This document shows, in pieces, positions 10,825 to 19,052 of a DNA stretch of 64,000 nucleotides. The notes under the pieces were generated by a model that was not told where the DNA came from, ran no database searches, and saw nothing but the letters and a program-made list of their open reading frames with translations. This stretch comes from Parabacteroides sp. Its GTDB lineage: Bacteria; Bacteroidota; Bacteroidia; Bacteroidales; Tannerellaceae. How positions within the stretch are numbered: the first letter of the stretch is position 1; each line of letters opens with the position of its first letter. The translations under genes were made by a program, and so were the position numbers. The stretch is from NCBI GenBank assembly GCA_017481945.1, contig JAFUOJ010000015.1, positions 1-64,000 on the forward strand. Direction: 5' to 3'.

Positions 10825-11805
10825 TTATTTTAATGATAATATATAATCTCCATTATCCTTCTCCTCATATTTTAACTGGGACGACCTCTGCATGATGAAA
10901 AGAATCCGATCCAAAGATTCATCCCGTACTTTAAAAGTAAAACGATATTTCTCCAATAGTTCCTGCGGACAAATGATGTTGCGCCCGTACCATTTCTCCA
11001 AACGAGGAATAATCATAGAGAGCTTTTCATTCTGAAAGCATAACATCTTCTGATTATACCAAGCGGTGTATCTTGAAGCGTCTACCTTCTGTTTAGACAC
11101 CTCTTGGGATTCTCTATTCAACGTGATCTTCTCATTGGGAGAGACGAGGTGAGTACTCTTTACCGTCCCCTCTTCATCTGCCAAGATAGCGACCTTAATC
11201 TTTCCACTGACCAATACCGTCTCCACCGATTTGTCTTTCTCATAATTAAACACCTCAAAGGCGGTTCCTAAGGCTTCGATATCCATCCCTTGGGTCTGTA
11301 CCACAAAAGGGTGTTTACGGTCCTGTGCGACGTCAAAAAAGGCCTGTCCATTCAATTGTACCATCCGCTTCCCTCCTTTAAAACATACGGGGTAAGTCAG
11401 CCGGCTGCCCGGTCCCATCAGTACGTTGGTCCCGTCAGGCAAAACAACCGTTTCTATATTTTGAACTCCTGAGCTTACGACGTACATGGAAGCAGGAGAC
11501 TGCCATACATAGTAGGAAAAACTCAGCAGACCGATGATCAATAGCAGGGAGGATACCAGACTGTAGCATTTATAGATCCCGATACGTCTCCTCTGATTTT
11601 TTTCAACGTCTAACGTGGTATTAATTTTTTTCAGGAGCGTTGACTCCATAGAAGAATCCCGAGAGGAAGAATCCTCCACGTTCTCCCATTGCTGTTCCAT
11701 CAGTTCGGAGACAGGCTTAGAAGCACTTAAGTAGGTCTGTTCCTCTTCAGTCAACGCATTTTGCATTAATTTTCGGACGATATATTTCTTTTCTTTGTAT
11801 TCCAT
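10825..11805 (-). CDS. FecR-family anti-sigma factor
   Basis: 326 residues with a cytoplasmic N-terminal domain, one membrane segment near residues 80-102 (SLVSSLLLIIGLLSFSYYVW), a periplasmic FecR domain (TVVLPDGTNVLMGPGSRLTYP, GQAFFDVAQDRKHPFVVQT) and a C-terminal DUF4974-type domain (LSMIIPRLEKWYGRNI). It lies between the ECF sigma gene and susC, in the usual order sigma, anti-sigma, susC, susD. It should hold the sigma factor inactive until the STN domain of SusC signals substrate binding. Confidence 0.93.
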   Translation of the reverse strand: MEYKEKKYIVRKLMQNALTEEEQTYLSASKPVSELMEQQWENVEDSSSRDSSMESTLLKKINTTLDVEKNQRRRIGIYKCYSLVSSLLLIIGLLSFSYYVWQSPASMYVVSSGVQNIETVVLPDGTNVLMGPGSRLTYPVCFKGGKRMVQLNGQAFFDVAQDRKHPFVVQTQGMDIEALGTAFEVFNYEKDKSVETVLVSGKIKVAILADEEGTVKSTHLVSPNEKITLNRESQEVSKQKVDASRYTAWYNQKMLCFQNEKLSMIIPRLEKWYGRNIICPQELLEKYRFTFKVRDESLDRILFIMQRSSQLKYEEKDNGDYILSLK

Positions 11806-11899
11806 TTTTTACATCTATACATAGATAAATACATTTGAACAGAGCCCTCCCCCTATCCAAAAGCAAAAAAAAGTTTTAAGTTTTGAAAGATTTTTTTCT

Positions 11900-12439
11900 T
11901 TATACAAAGAATAATAATAGCGTAATGTTCTTTTTAAGGAACTTCAAGGCTTCATGAATTTGGTTCTCCACGGTCTTTTCTGATATGTTCAATAGAAGCG
12001 CTATCTCCTTATAGCTCTTATTCTCTTTACGGCTCAGGTTAAAAATCTCACGTCTGCGGGGTGGCAATTCCTCGATTAGCAAATCGATATATTCACGCAG
12101 GTTATTGGTTTCTATCTCATCCTCTATGTCATAAGATTTCTCCATAGCGGCTAAAACCGTCACGCGATAGAAGTCTTCATTCAACTTCTTCCGGTGCTGG
12201 TTAAAAATCATATTGCGAGTGATGATAAACAGAAGTCCTTTGAAGTTATCATCTTCACGAAGGAACTCTCTCGACTCCCATACCTTGATGAAGACCTCTT
12301 GAACGACCTCTTCGGCTGCGCTGACTGAGGTTAAATAGAGGCAACTGAAATCATACACCTGTTTCCAATATTGTTTATAGAGAGTAGTAAAGGCCTCTTT
12401 ACTCCCTTGCTTTAATCGTATGATCAGCTCCTTCTCCAT
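11900..12439 (-). CDS. ECF-type RNA polymerase sigma factor of the PUL
   Basis: 179 residues. Sigma region 2 is seen in EAFTTLYKQYWKQVYDFSC, EEVVQEVFIKVWESR and FKGLLFIITRNMIFNQHRK. Region 4 helix-turn-helix is seen in LPPRRREIFNLSRKENKSYKEIA and ISEKTVENQIHEALKFLKK. It is the first gene of the divergon-free minus-strand PUL, with FecR 94 bp downstream. It probably drives the susC promoter when FecR is released. Confidence 0.93.
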   Translation of the reverse strand: MEKELIIRLKQGSKEAFTTLYKQYWKQVYDFSCLYLTSVSAAEEVVQEVFIKVWESREFLREDDNFKGLLFIITRNMIFNQHRKKLNEDFYRVTVLAAMEKSYDIEDEIETNNLREYIDLLIEELPPRRREIFNLSRKENKSYKEIALLLNISEKTVENQIHEALKFLKKNITLLLFFV

Positions 12440-12593
12440 CTCTATTTTTCTATGCTTTATAAACCCGCTCTAACAATATTACCCAGTATTTTGTTCGCAA
12501 ATTAAATAACATTTTCTTAAACATCCTTGATTTTAGAATAAAAAATTTAACACAACGAGGACACCTCCCTTCAAAAGAAAGCGAAAGTTCTCG

Positions 12594-12601
12594 TATCTTT
12601 G
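12594..12601 (+). promoter_or_regulatory. Bacteroidetes -7 box for the SDR gene
   Basis: TATCTTTG matches TAnnTTTG, 24 bp before the ATG at 12626. An alternative TTG start at 12599 lies inside this box, which argues that 12626 is the true start. I see no good -33 TTG at the expected distance. Confidence 0.55.
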
Positions 12602-12625
12602 TTCCATCACAACAGAGATTCATTT

Positions 12626-13360
12626 ATGACAGCAACAAAACGTATTATCATCATAGGCGCTACCTCGGGTATCGGGTATGAGGTCGCTAAAATCTATTGT
12701 CAAAAGGGCTGGCGTATCGGTATTGCCGGACGGCGTCTGCCTTTGTTAGAACAGCTGCGTTCGGAAGCTCCGGAGCAGATAGAGACTGAACAAATAGATG
12801 TCACCCAAGCGGACGCACCGGAGAGATTGGCTGCTCTTATTCGTAAGGTAGGCGGGATGGACCTCTTCCTGCTCAGCTCCGGTATCGGGAGTCAGAATCG
12901 GGAGTTAGACCCGGCTATCGAACTGGCAACCGTCGAGACAAACACGTTAGGCTTCACCCGTATGGTCACAGCTGCTTTTAACTATTTTAAAGAGAACGGA
13001 GGCGGACACTTAGCGGTCATCAGTTCCATCGCCGGCACCAAGGGGTTGGGAGCTGCACCTGCCTACTCGGCAACCAAACGGTATCAGAATATGTATATAG
13101 ATACCCTCGACCAGCTCACCCATATCGAGAAGCTTCCGATCCGTTTTACAGACATTCGTCCGGGGTTCGTTCAGACAGCCTTGTTAAAAAAACGTAAATA
13201 TCCCTTATTAATGCTACCCGACTATGCTGCCCAGCGGATTGTCCGGGCACTCGAACGTAAAAAAAGGGTCGCTATCATTGACTGGAAGTATGAAATTTTG
13301 GTCTTTTTCTGGAGACTTATCCCCAATTTTATCTGGAGAAAACTCCCAATTCACAACTAA
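12626..13360 (+). CDS. Short-chain dehydrogenase/reductase
   Basis: 244 residues from the ATG at 12626. The N-terminal NAD(P) motif is IIIIGATSGIGYEVAKIY with AGRR after strand 2, where the Arg pair suggests NADPH. The catalytic Ser lies in VISSIAG and the YxxxK motif in AYSATKRYQNMY. The C-terminus carries a hydrophobic, basic stretch (VFFWRLIPNFIWRKLP) that may touch the membrane. A classical SDR of unknown substrate, 65 bp upstream of the amino-acid permease, which has its own promoter. Confidence 0.9.
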   Translation: MTATKRIIIIGATSGIGYEVAKIYCQKGWRIGIAGRRLPLLEQLRSEAPEQIETEQIDVTQADAPERLAALIRKVGGMDLFLLSSGIGSQNRELDPAIELATVETNTLGFTRMVTAAFNYFKENGGGHLAVISSIAGTKGLGAAPAYSATKRYQNMYIDTLDQLTHIEKLPIRFTDIRPGFVQTALLKKRKYPLLMLPDYAAQRIVRALERKKRVAIIDWKYEILVFFWRLIPNFIWRKLPIHN

Positions 13361-13362
13361 TA

Positions 13363-13394
13363 TTTGTATATCACTCCGGCAATTTCTACCTTTG
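13363..13394 (+). promoter_or_regulatory. Promoter of the amino-acid permease gene (-33 TTTG, -7 TACCTTTG)
   Basis: TTTG at 13363-13366, 20-bp spacer, TACCTTTG at 13387-13394, followed by CCGCC. This matches the Bacteroidetes consensus TTTG-N19-21-TAnnTTTG. The ATG follows 31 bp later. Confidence 0.75.
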
Positions 13395-13425
13395 CCGCCA
13401 ATTTTAAAATTAAAAAACATTAAAA

Positions 13426-15063
13426 ATGGGATTATTCATTAGAAAACCGTTGGAGGCTTTGCAGGCCGAAGCCAACCAATCGGGCAGTAAATCACTCAAA
13501 CGCGTATTAGGACCTTGGAGTCTGGTCGCTCTCGGCGTGGGAGTCATCATCGGAGCCGGACTCTTTTCTATTACCGGTACGGTGGCTGCCGGATACACCG
13601 GGCCTGCGATTACCCTTTCATTTGCCATTGCAGCCATCGGCTGCTGTTTTGCCGGACTTTGTTATGCTGAGTTCGCCTCTATGATTCCCGTAGCAGGGAG
13701 CGCTTACACCTATTCGTATGCAACAATGGGTGAGCTGATTGCTTGGATCATCGGCTGGGACTTGGTGTTGGAATATACCGTTGCCGCTACGACGGTCAGT
13801 ATCAGTTGGAGCCGCTATCTCGTTGTGTTTCTGGAAGGTTTAGGAATCCACCTGCCTACCGTCCTTACGGCTTGCCCTTGGGATGGCGGGATCGTGAACG
13901 TGCCTGCCTTTCTGATTGTGATACTCATGAGTATATTCCTGATTCGAGGGACGGAAGGTAGTTCTATCTTCAATGGAATCATTGTCTTTTTAAAGGTATC
14001 GGTAGTGCTTGTCTTCGTCCTATTGGGGTGGAAATACATCCAGACAGACAATTATATTCCTTATATTCCGGCAAATACGGGGACATTGGGAGAGTTCGGA
14101 TTCTCCGGTGTGCTACGAGGAGCAGCCATAGTATTTTTTGCTTTTTTAGGATTTGACGCTGTCAGTACAGCCGCTCAAGAGGCTAAAAATCCGAAACGGG
14201 ATATGCCTATCGGAATCTTAGTCTCGCTGCTGGTCTGTACCATTCTCTATATGCTGTTCGCCCACGTGATGACAGGTGTCGCTCATTATACAGAGTTTGG
14301 AGGGCAACAGGGGATTGCTCCGGTGGCTATCGCCATCGCTCACATGGGAGAAGCAAACGCTGCAGGAGTCATCCAGCCCGATTATCCTTGGATGAATAAA
14401 GCGATTGTATTAGCAATTTTATTCGGTTATTGTTCGGTTATCATGGTGACCCTATTGGGCCAAAGTCGCGTCTTTTTAAGCATGAGCCACGACGGTCTGC
14501 TGCCGCCTTTCTTCTCTCACATTAATGAGAAGTTCCGGACACCGGCTCGCAGTAATTTGCTATTTATGGTCTTGGTCGGACTTTTAGCCGCTTTTGTCCC
14601 CGCCCGTTTAGCCGGAGAAATGACCAGTATCGGGACCCTTTTTGCCTTCACTTTGGTATGCGCAGGGGTCTTAGTGGTGCGAAAAACGATGCCAGACGTT
14701 CCTCGTGCTTTCAAAACTCCGTTTGTCCCTTTTGTGCCTATAGCAGGGATTTTGACCTGTCTCAGCATGATGCTTTTCCTACCGGCTGACACATGGATTC
14801 GACTGGTTCTCTGGATGTTAATCGGCTTGGACATCTATGTCTGCTACGGTCTCAAACACAGTAAACTGGAATACAACCAACCGAAGCGAAAAGGACAATT
14901 AGCTTTGAATTTAATCGGTATTTCGCTATCTATTTTATGTGTTATCACCGGACTTTGGCACCAACAAACTGTCGGATGGAGCGAAAGTAAGGTACTTTTA
15001 GTAATCTCATTTGTGTTTGCATTTACTCATTTGGGATTCTACATTGCACGCATAAAAAGATAG
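13426..15063 (+). CDS. APC-family amino-acid permease (cationic amino-acid transporter-like)
   Basis: 545 residues with at least 12 hydrophobic segments. The first helix carries the APC substrate motif GVGVIIGAGLFSITGTVAA. The segment AGLCYAEFASMIPVAGSAYTY is typical of YfnA/CAT-like members, and FFAFLGFDAVSTAAQEAKNP is the conserved helix 6 region. It probably imports an amino acid by proton or sodium symport; specificity is unknown. It has its own promoter and is followed by a long non-coding region. Confidence 0.92.
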   Translation: MGLFIRKPLEALQAEANQSGSKSLKRVLGPWSLVALGVGVIIGAGLFSITGTVAAGYTGPAITLSFAIAAIGCCFAGLCYAEFASMIPVAGSAYTYSYATMGELIAWIIGWDLVLEYTVAATTVSISWSRYLVVFLEGLGIHLPTVLTACPWDGGIVNVPAFLIVILMSIFLIRGTEGSSIFNGIIVFLKVSVVLVFVLLGWKYIQTDNYIPYIPANTGTLGEFGFSGVLRGAAIVFFAFLGFDAVSTAAQEAKNPKRDMPIGILVSLLVCTILYMLFAHVMTGVAHYTEFGGQQGIAPVAIAIAHMGEANAAGVIQPDYPWMNKAIVLAILFGYCSVIMVTLLGQSRVFLSMSHDGLLPPFFSHINEKFRTPARSNLLFMVLVGLLAAFVPARLAGEMTSIGTLFAFTLVCAGVLVVRKTMPDVPRAFKTPFVPFVPIAGILTCLSMMLFLPADTWIRLVLWMLIGLDIYVCYGLKHSKLEYNQPKRKGQLALNLIGISLSILCVITGLWHQQTVGWSESKVLLVISFVFAFTHLGFYIARIKR

Positions 15064-15138
15064 ACAACGAGAGATAAAGTACTGTAAACAAAAGGATTAT
15101 TCTGCTCTTCACTTACTGAAAGAAGTTGAAAATATCCT

Positions 15139-15273
15139 ATTCAATTATTCAGTTATTCAGTTGTTTGATTCCCCTCAAAAAATTTTTTGATTATATATAT
15201 AATAATATATATAATCAAATTTATTATTACTATAATAATCATTTTAAAAAACTGAATAACTGAATAACTGAAT
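15139..15273. repeat. AT-rich nested inverted-repeat element
   Basis: Outer arms of 24 nt (15139-15162 and 15250-15273) are inverted complements with one mismatch. Each arm is built from short tandem units of the type attcagtt / aactgaat. Inside lies a second hairpin at 15189-15216, with 12-nt arms (GATTATATATAT and its complement) around AATA. It sits 76 bp after the permease stop. It could be a large terminator-like structure or a small mobile palindromic element. No ORF is present. Confidence 0.8.
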
Positions 15274-15420
15274 ATTCAATCAGCCTTAGAAGAGGGAGGA
15301 CAACTGTTAAATTCAAGGCAGATGAGGTAAAAATTCAAGGCAGGTGAAAAAAGAAAATACTGTGCCTCAATGAGATAAAATGTTCTCAATTGTTAAAAAC
15401 AAAATCAATCAGGGAAAAAC

Positions 15421-15452
15421 TTGCAAAAGCCTATAGCGAAGCCTTACCTTTG
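15421..15452 (+). promoter_or_regulatory. Promoter for a candidate small RNA
   Basis: TTG at 15421-15423, 21-bp spacer, TACCTTTG at 15445-15452: a full match to the Bacteroidetes promoter consensus. No plausible coding frame follows on this strand, which points to an RNA product. Confidence 0.65.
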
Positions 15453-15457
15453 CATTG

Positions 15458-15552
15458 TGGGAGTTGAGAATGTTGGCCACACTCTTAGCGATACCACACC
15501 GCCCTATGGCCAAGAGCGGAAGTGAAGGTAAAAAGAGTTCCGGAGCTCTTTT
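15458..15552 (+). ncRNA. Candidate small non-coding RNA, family not recognised
   Basis: About 95 nt between a consensus promoter (-7 box at 15445-15452) and a hairpin terminator at 15530-15552. A 7-bp perfect stem pairs TTGGCCA (15473-15479) with TGGCCAA (15507-15513), and CACT (15480-15483) can pair with AGTG (15521-15524). The 5' end is set from the promoter and is approximate. It does not show the GGTCCGGAAGGAAGCA core of SRP RNA and is too short for 6S RNA. The frame on the opposite strand (15409-15615) lacks any protein-like features. Confidence 0.5.
15530..15552 (+). terminator. Terminator hairpin of the candidate small RNA
   Basis: Arms AAAAGAG (15531-15537) and CTCTTTT (15546-15552) around TTCCGGAG; the T tract is inside the 3' arm and is followed by CCC. 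Confidence 0.5.
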
Positions 15553-15741
15553 CCCAAACTTAAACAAGAAATCAGGAAATTTGTAACAAGCTGCCTGAAA
15601 ACCTTTGTGACACAAGAGAGTGACACATGAAATAAGTTCAAAGTATAACTACTTGATTATTTCGAATCAAAATATTGGAAAATTGATACAACAGATAGGC
15701 TCTAAGGATAGATAAGATCTGATCAAATCTGATCAAAAAAG

Positions 15742-15825
15742 TACGCAGGATGAGACTTGAACTCACACGCTGTTACCAGCACTACCCCCTCAAAGTAGCG
15801 TGTCTACCAATTCCACCACCTGCGC
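15742..15825 (-). tRNA. tRNA-Leu(GAG)
   Basis: 84 nt without encoded CCA. The acceptor GCGCAGG pairs with CCTGCGT (one G-T). The D region has TGGTGGAATTGGTAGACACG, and the anticodon stem-loop CTACT-TTGAGGG-GGTAG gives GAG. A long variable arm of the class II type is present, and the T loop contains TTCAAGT. It reads Leu CUC/CUU. Confidence 0.93.
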
Positions 15826-15833
15826 AAGAAGGG

Positions 15834-15915
15834 TGCCCAGAACAGGACTCGAACCTGCATGCCTCTCGACACACGCACCTGAAACGTGCGCGTCTACCAA
15901 TTCCGCCACCTGGGC
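15834..15915 (-). tRNA. tRNA-Leu(CAG)
   Basis: 82 nt, class II. Acceptor GCCCAGG pairs with TCTGGGC (one G-T). Anticodon arm CACGT-TTCAGGT-GCGTG gives CAG. T loop TTCGAGT. It lies 8 bp from tRNA-Leu(GAG), so the two are probably cotranscribed. Confidence 0.93.
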
Positions 15916-15953
15916 ATCTCAATACATTAAAAAAGCGGACTCATACCGCCTTG

Positions 15954-16026
15954 AGCGGAAGACGGGGCTCGAACCCGCGACCCTAACCTTGGCAAGGTTA
16001 TGCTCTACCAACTGAGCTACTTCCGC
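15954..16026 (-). tRNA. tRNA-Gly(GCC)
   Basis: 73 nt. Acceptor GCGGAAG/CTTCCGC. D arm AGCTCAGTTGGTAGAGC. Anticodon arm TAACC-TTGCCAA-GGTTA gives GCC. T arm GCGGG-TTCGAGC-CCCGT with one mismatch-free core. It is first in the three-tRNA cluster on this strand. Confidence 0.95.
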
Positions 16027-16127
16027 GATAACGGGTGCAAAGATAGAGGTATTTTTCATTTCTCCAAAACTTGAATCTACTTTTTATCTCCTTTTATCTC
16101 CTTACACCCGCTCTTTTCATCCTGGTT

Positions 16128-16898
16128 TTATTTCAAACCGGTAGCTTCTAACCACATATTTGCCATCAACTGACGACCGGGCAGGTCCGGATGGACTCCA
16201 TCATTCGACCAATAGCGTGTCGGAGCTACCTTTACTGCAGCGTCAAAACCGGCTTGGAAGGGAACGAAAATCGTATTAAACTCTTCGGACAACTTTCGGG
16301 CTGCCTTACGGAACTCATCGAACATGGGGTACCACTTCGAGTCTTCTATCGCGGTTCCGTCACGCAGAGTGAACGGCTCACAAAGAACTAACTGCGTATT
16401 AGGTAACTTCTCTTTTGTATATTTCAATAGATCCCGTAAGTCATTCTCATACGTCTCTACCGTTCCTTTATATCCGTTTGTCAAAGAGTGCCAGTAGTCA
16501 TTGACCCCGATCAAGATACTTAGCACATCCGGTTGGAACGCCAGGCAATCAATCTCCCAACGTTCGCGTAGCTGATACACTTTATTACCACTGATTCCTC
16601 GGTTGTAGATTTTAGGTTGAAAGGCTGCCTGACGCTCTAAAAGCTGAGTCGCTGTAAACAGGACGTAGCCCTTCCCAAGCTGCTCAAAGGTATTGCAACG
16701 ATTGTTTGTCTTATCCCGCCCACAATCCGTAATCGAATCTCCTTGAAACAGGATGACACAATCTTTCTTTAATTTGAGCTTCGGTGCATGTACTGATGTA
16801 CTCTCTTTTACTGCTGCTTTAGCAATCTCCGGTATCATCAACGCACTGAATCCTGCCAAAGCTCCCTTCTTTAAAAAGTTTCTTCTTGAATTTTCCAT
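16128..16898 (-). CDS. SGNH/GDSL-family esterase or lipase, exported
   Basis: 256 residues. The N-terminus has a twin-arginine-like signal (SRRNFLKKGALAGFSALMIP). SGNH blocks are all visible: block I FQGDSITDCG with the nucleophile Ser, block II GISGNK, block III LIGVNDYW, and block V DGVHPDLPG with the Asp-His pair. These enzymes remove acyl groups from carbohydrates or lipids. The gene sits 23 bp before the purine phosphorylase stop, with no obvious functional link. Confidence 0.9.
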   Translation of the reverse strand: MENSRRNFLKKGALAGFSALMIPEIAKAAVKESTSVHAPKLKLKKDCVILFQGDSITDCGRDKTNNRCNTFEQLGKGYVLFTATQLLERQAAFQPKIYNRGISGNKVYQLRERWEIDCLAFQPDVLSILIGVNDYWHSLTNGYKGTVETYENDLRDLLKYTKEKLPNTQLVLCEPFTLRDGTAIEDSKWYPMFDEFRKAARKLSEEFNTIFVPFQAGFDAAVKVAPTRYWSNDGVHPDLPGRQLMANMWLEATGLK

Positions 16899-16921
16899 GA
16901 TTGATCAAGTTTATTCATTTA

Positions 16922-17758
16922 TTACATCCTTGCTATTAGTTTCCGAAATAAAGTAGTCATTGTAGCAGCCGCACGGTTAGCTGCTTCTATCACATCGGCT
17001 CCGTCGTTCACAAAATCGTCTGCAAAATGATACCCCTCATTGGTGATTACTGACATACCAAAGACACGTAGTCCGGCATGACGGGCGACGATCACCTCGG
17101 GTACTGTACTCATGCCTATCGCGTCTCCCCCGACTTTGCCATAGAAAGCATACTCTGCCGGAGTCTCATAAGAGGGACCTGTCAGGCCGACATAAACCCC
17201 TTTCTTCAATGGGATCTGCAAAGAAGAGGCTATCTCTTCCATCCACTGTATGAACTCTCGGTCATACGCTCGGGTCATATCCGGGAAACGTGTACCAAAC
17301 AGTTCATTGTTCGGACCGATCAATGGGTTCGGCAGCATATTGATATGATCGCGGATAATCATCAAGTCTCCGACCTTAAACGTCGTATTAATCCCTCCTG
17401 CTGCATTTGAGACCAACAGATTCTTTATACCCAAGAGCTTCATCACTCGGATCGGGAAGGTTACTTGCTGCATGGTGTACCCTTCGTAATAATGAAAACG
17501 TCCTTGCATAGCCAAGACGGGCTTACCGCCTAACTTACCACAAATAAAGTTTCCTTTATGCCCGGCAGCCGTTGAATGGACAAAATGGGGTATCTCCTTA
17601 TAAGGAATCACTGTCGCCTCTTCGAGCTGGTCAGCCAAAGCCCCCAAGCCACTCCCTAAGATGATCGCGATCTCAGGTCTGTCCGGAAGATGAGCAGACA
17701 GATAGTCTGCTGCCTCCTGATATTGTTTGTTTATTTCATTCATATCCATATTCGTCAC
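16922..17758 (-). CDS. punA: Purine nucleoside phosphorylase (trimeric, inosine/guanosine type)
   Basis: 278 residues of the COG0005 family. Visible motifs are [14 protein letters not shown] (phosphate loop), [49 protein letters not shown] (purine-binding Glu) and [28 protein letters not shown]. The Asn in VITN favours 6-oxopurines such as inosine and guanosine over adenosine. It splits purine nucleosides with phosphate in salvage. The upstream gene is an MTA/SAH deaminase, so deaminated nucleosides such as 5-methylthioinosine could be its substrate too (inference). Starts 9 or 15 bp further in are possible. Confidence 0.92.
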   Translation of the reverse strand: MTNMDMNEINKQYQEAADYLSAHLPDRPEIAIILGSGLGALADQLEEATVIPYKEIPHFVHSTAAGHKGNFICGKLGGKPVLAMQGRFHYYEGYTMQQVTFPIRVMKLLGIKNLLVSNAAGGINTTFKVGDLMIIRDHINMLPNPLIGPNNELFGTRFPDMTRAYDREFIQWMEEIASSLQIPLKKGVYVGLTGPSYETPAEYAFYGKVGGDAIGMSTVPEVIVARHAGLRVFGMSVITNEGYHFADDFVNDGADVIEAANRAAATMTTLFRKLIARM

Positions 17759-17795
17759 CTTTCATTATACTTTTACTTATGGACCTTCTCTCGCC

Positions 17796-19052
17796 TCAAG
17801 ATTCAGCAACCAATTTATAGGCAAGTTCTCCTGCCTTCTTCAGAATCTCCTCTTCACCTGGGACTTTTCGATTTTGCATGATTATCTTCCCATCACAAAT
17901 CACCGTATCGATACAGCTACCGTTAGCCGCATAAACCAAATTAGAGATAAAGTTATGATTCGGGACAAACGCTGGCTGATTCAAATCAACGATACAAAGG
18001 TCTGCCAAAAAGCCTTCCAAGATTTCTCCCGACTTTAGTCCGACAGCTGCTGCACCTGCCGCTGTTGCTACTTGAAAGATATCGTCCGCAGGAACTGCTA
18101 CCGGATTCTTTCGCCAGGCTTTTCCTAACAATGAGGCCAACTTCATGGCTTCTATCATATCCAAGTTATTGGAAGAAGAACAGCCATCTGTCCCTAAAGA
18201 GAGTCTAATCCCCATTTCTCTCATCTCTGTGAACTTAAACCTCATCCCGGAAGCTAACTTCATATTGGAAGCCGGATTATGTACGACCGTCACACCAAAC
18301 TCAGCCAACATCCGAATCTCTTCATCATCTACATAAAGCCCATGTGCAATAATCAAACGTGGAGAGAGGACACCCAGCTGACGTAAATAACGTACAGGAG
18401 TACACCCAAATCGTTTCACACAATTTTGTACCTCCTCCTCTGTCTCTGCCAAATGCATATGCATAGGGACTTTGTACTCCCGGGTAAACCAACTCATCCA
18501 TTGTAATAACTCACCTGACACCGTATAAATGGCATGAGGACCTACAGCGTATCTGATCCGGTCACCATATTTCTCGGTCTCTAAATAAAGTTGCTCAACT
18601 ACCTTCTTGCTCTTCTCGCGTAGCTCCGGATCGAAATGATCCATACAAGCTCCTGCTAAGACCGCACGTATCCCCATCTCTTCGACAGCCCGTGCCGAAG
18701 CTCCTAATTTGTGATACATATCAAAGAAGGTCGTTGTCCCACTCTTGATCATCTCCAAGCAAGCCAATTTAGTACCCCAATACACATCTTCCGATGTCAA
18801 CTTCGCCTCATTCGGCCAAATCTTCTTTTGTAACCAAGGCATAAGCGGCATATCATCCCCAAAACCTCGGAAAAGTGTCATCGCTGCATGTGTATGCGCA
18901 TTTACAAACCCCGGTATTAAAGCCTTTTGCCGTCCGTCAATCACTATATCTGCAGTCTTTGGTACATCACCGATTGCTGCAATTATATTTCCCTCAATGT
19001 ACACATCTAACTTCACGTCATTCAAGAAGATGTCCTTTATTAATATGCTCAT
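17796..19052 (-). CDS. mtaD: 5-methylthioadenosine / S-adenosylhomocysteine deaminase
   Basis: 418 residues, amidohydrolase superfamily. Metal ligands are seen in GFVNAHTHAAMTLFRGFGDD, MHLAETEEE, IIAHGLYVD and LGTDGCSSSNNLD. The LMPWLQKKIWPNEAKLTSEDVYWG stretch is characteristic of the MtaD/SAH deaminase group. It converts MTA or SAH to the inosine form, a route that bypasses MTA phosphorylase. It overlaps the upstream helicase gene by 4 bp (ATGA) and is followed 37 bp later by the purine phosphorylase, forming a likely salvage unit. Confidence 0.9.
   Translation of the reverse strand: MSILIKDIFLNDVKLDVYIEGNIIAAIGDVPKTADIVIDGRQKALIPGFVNAHTHAAMTLFRGFGDDMPLMPWLQKKIWPNEAKLTSEDVYWGTKLACLEMIKSGTTTFFDMYHKLGASARAVEEMGIRAVLAGACMDHFDPELREKSKKVVEQLYLETEKYGDRIRYAVGPHAIYTVSGELLQWMSWFTREYKVPMHMHLAETEEEVQNCVKRFGCTPVRYLRQLGVLSPRLIIAHGLYVDDEEIRMLAEFGVTVVHNPASNMKLASGMRFKFTEMREMGIRLSLGTDGCSSSNNLDMIEAMKLASLLGKAWRKNPVAVPADDIFQVATAAGAAAVGLKSGEILEGFLADLCIVDLNQPAFVPNHNFISNLVYAANGSCIDTVICDGKIIMQNRKVPGEEEILKKAGELAYKLVAES

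Noticed and set aside
12599-12625. TTG start extending the SDR protein by 9 residues
   Set aside because: The TTG is the last part of the TATCTTTG promoter box, so it cannot be translated from that transcript.
15458-15552. SRP (4.5S) RNA or 6S RNA
   Set aside because: The SRP tetraloop core is missing and the length is too short for 6S RNA.
15409-15615. 68-residue minus-strand ORF in the tRNA-side gap
   Set aside because: No domain or signal, and it is antisense to a promoter-terminator pair that better explains the region.
15750-16015. Plus-strand ORFs across the tRNA cluster
   Set aside because: They are antisense to three well-formed tRNAs; their translations only mirror tRNA sequence.
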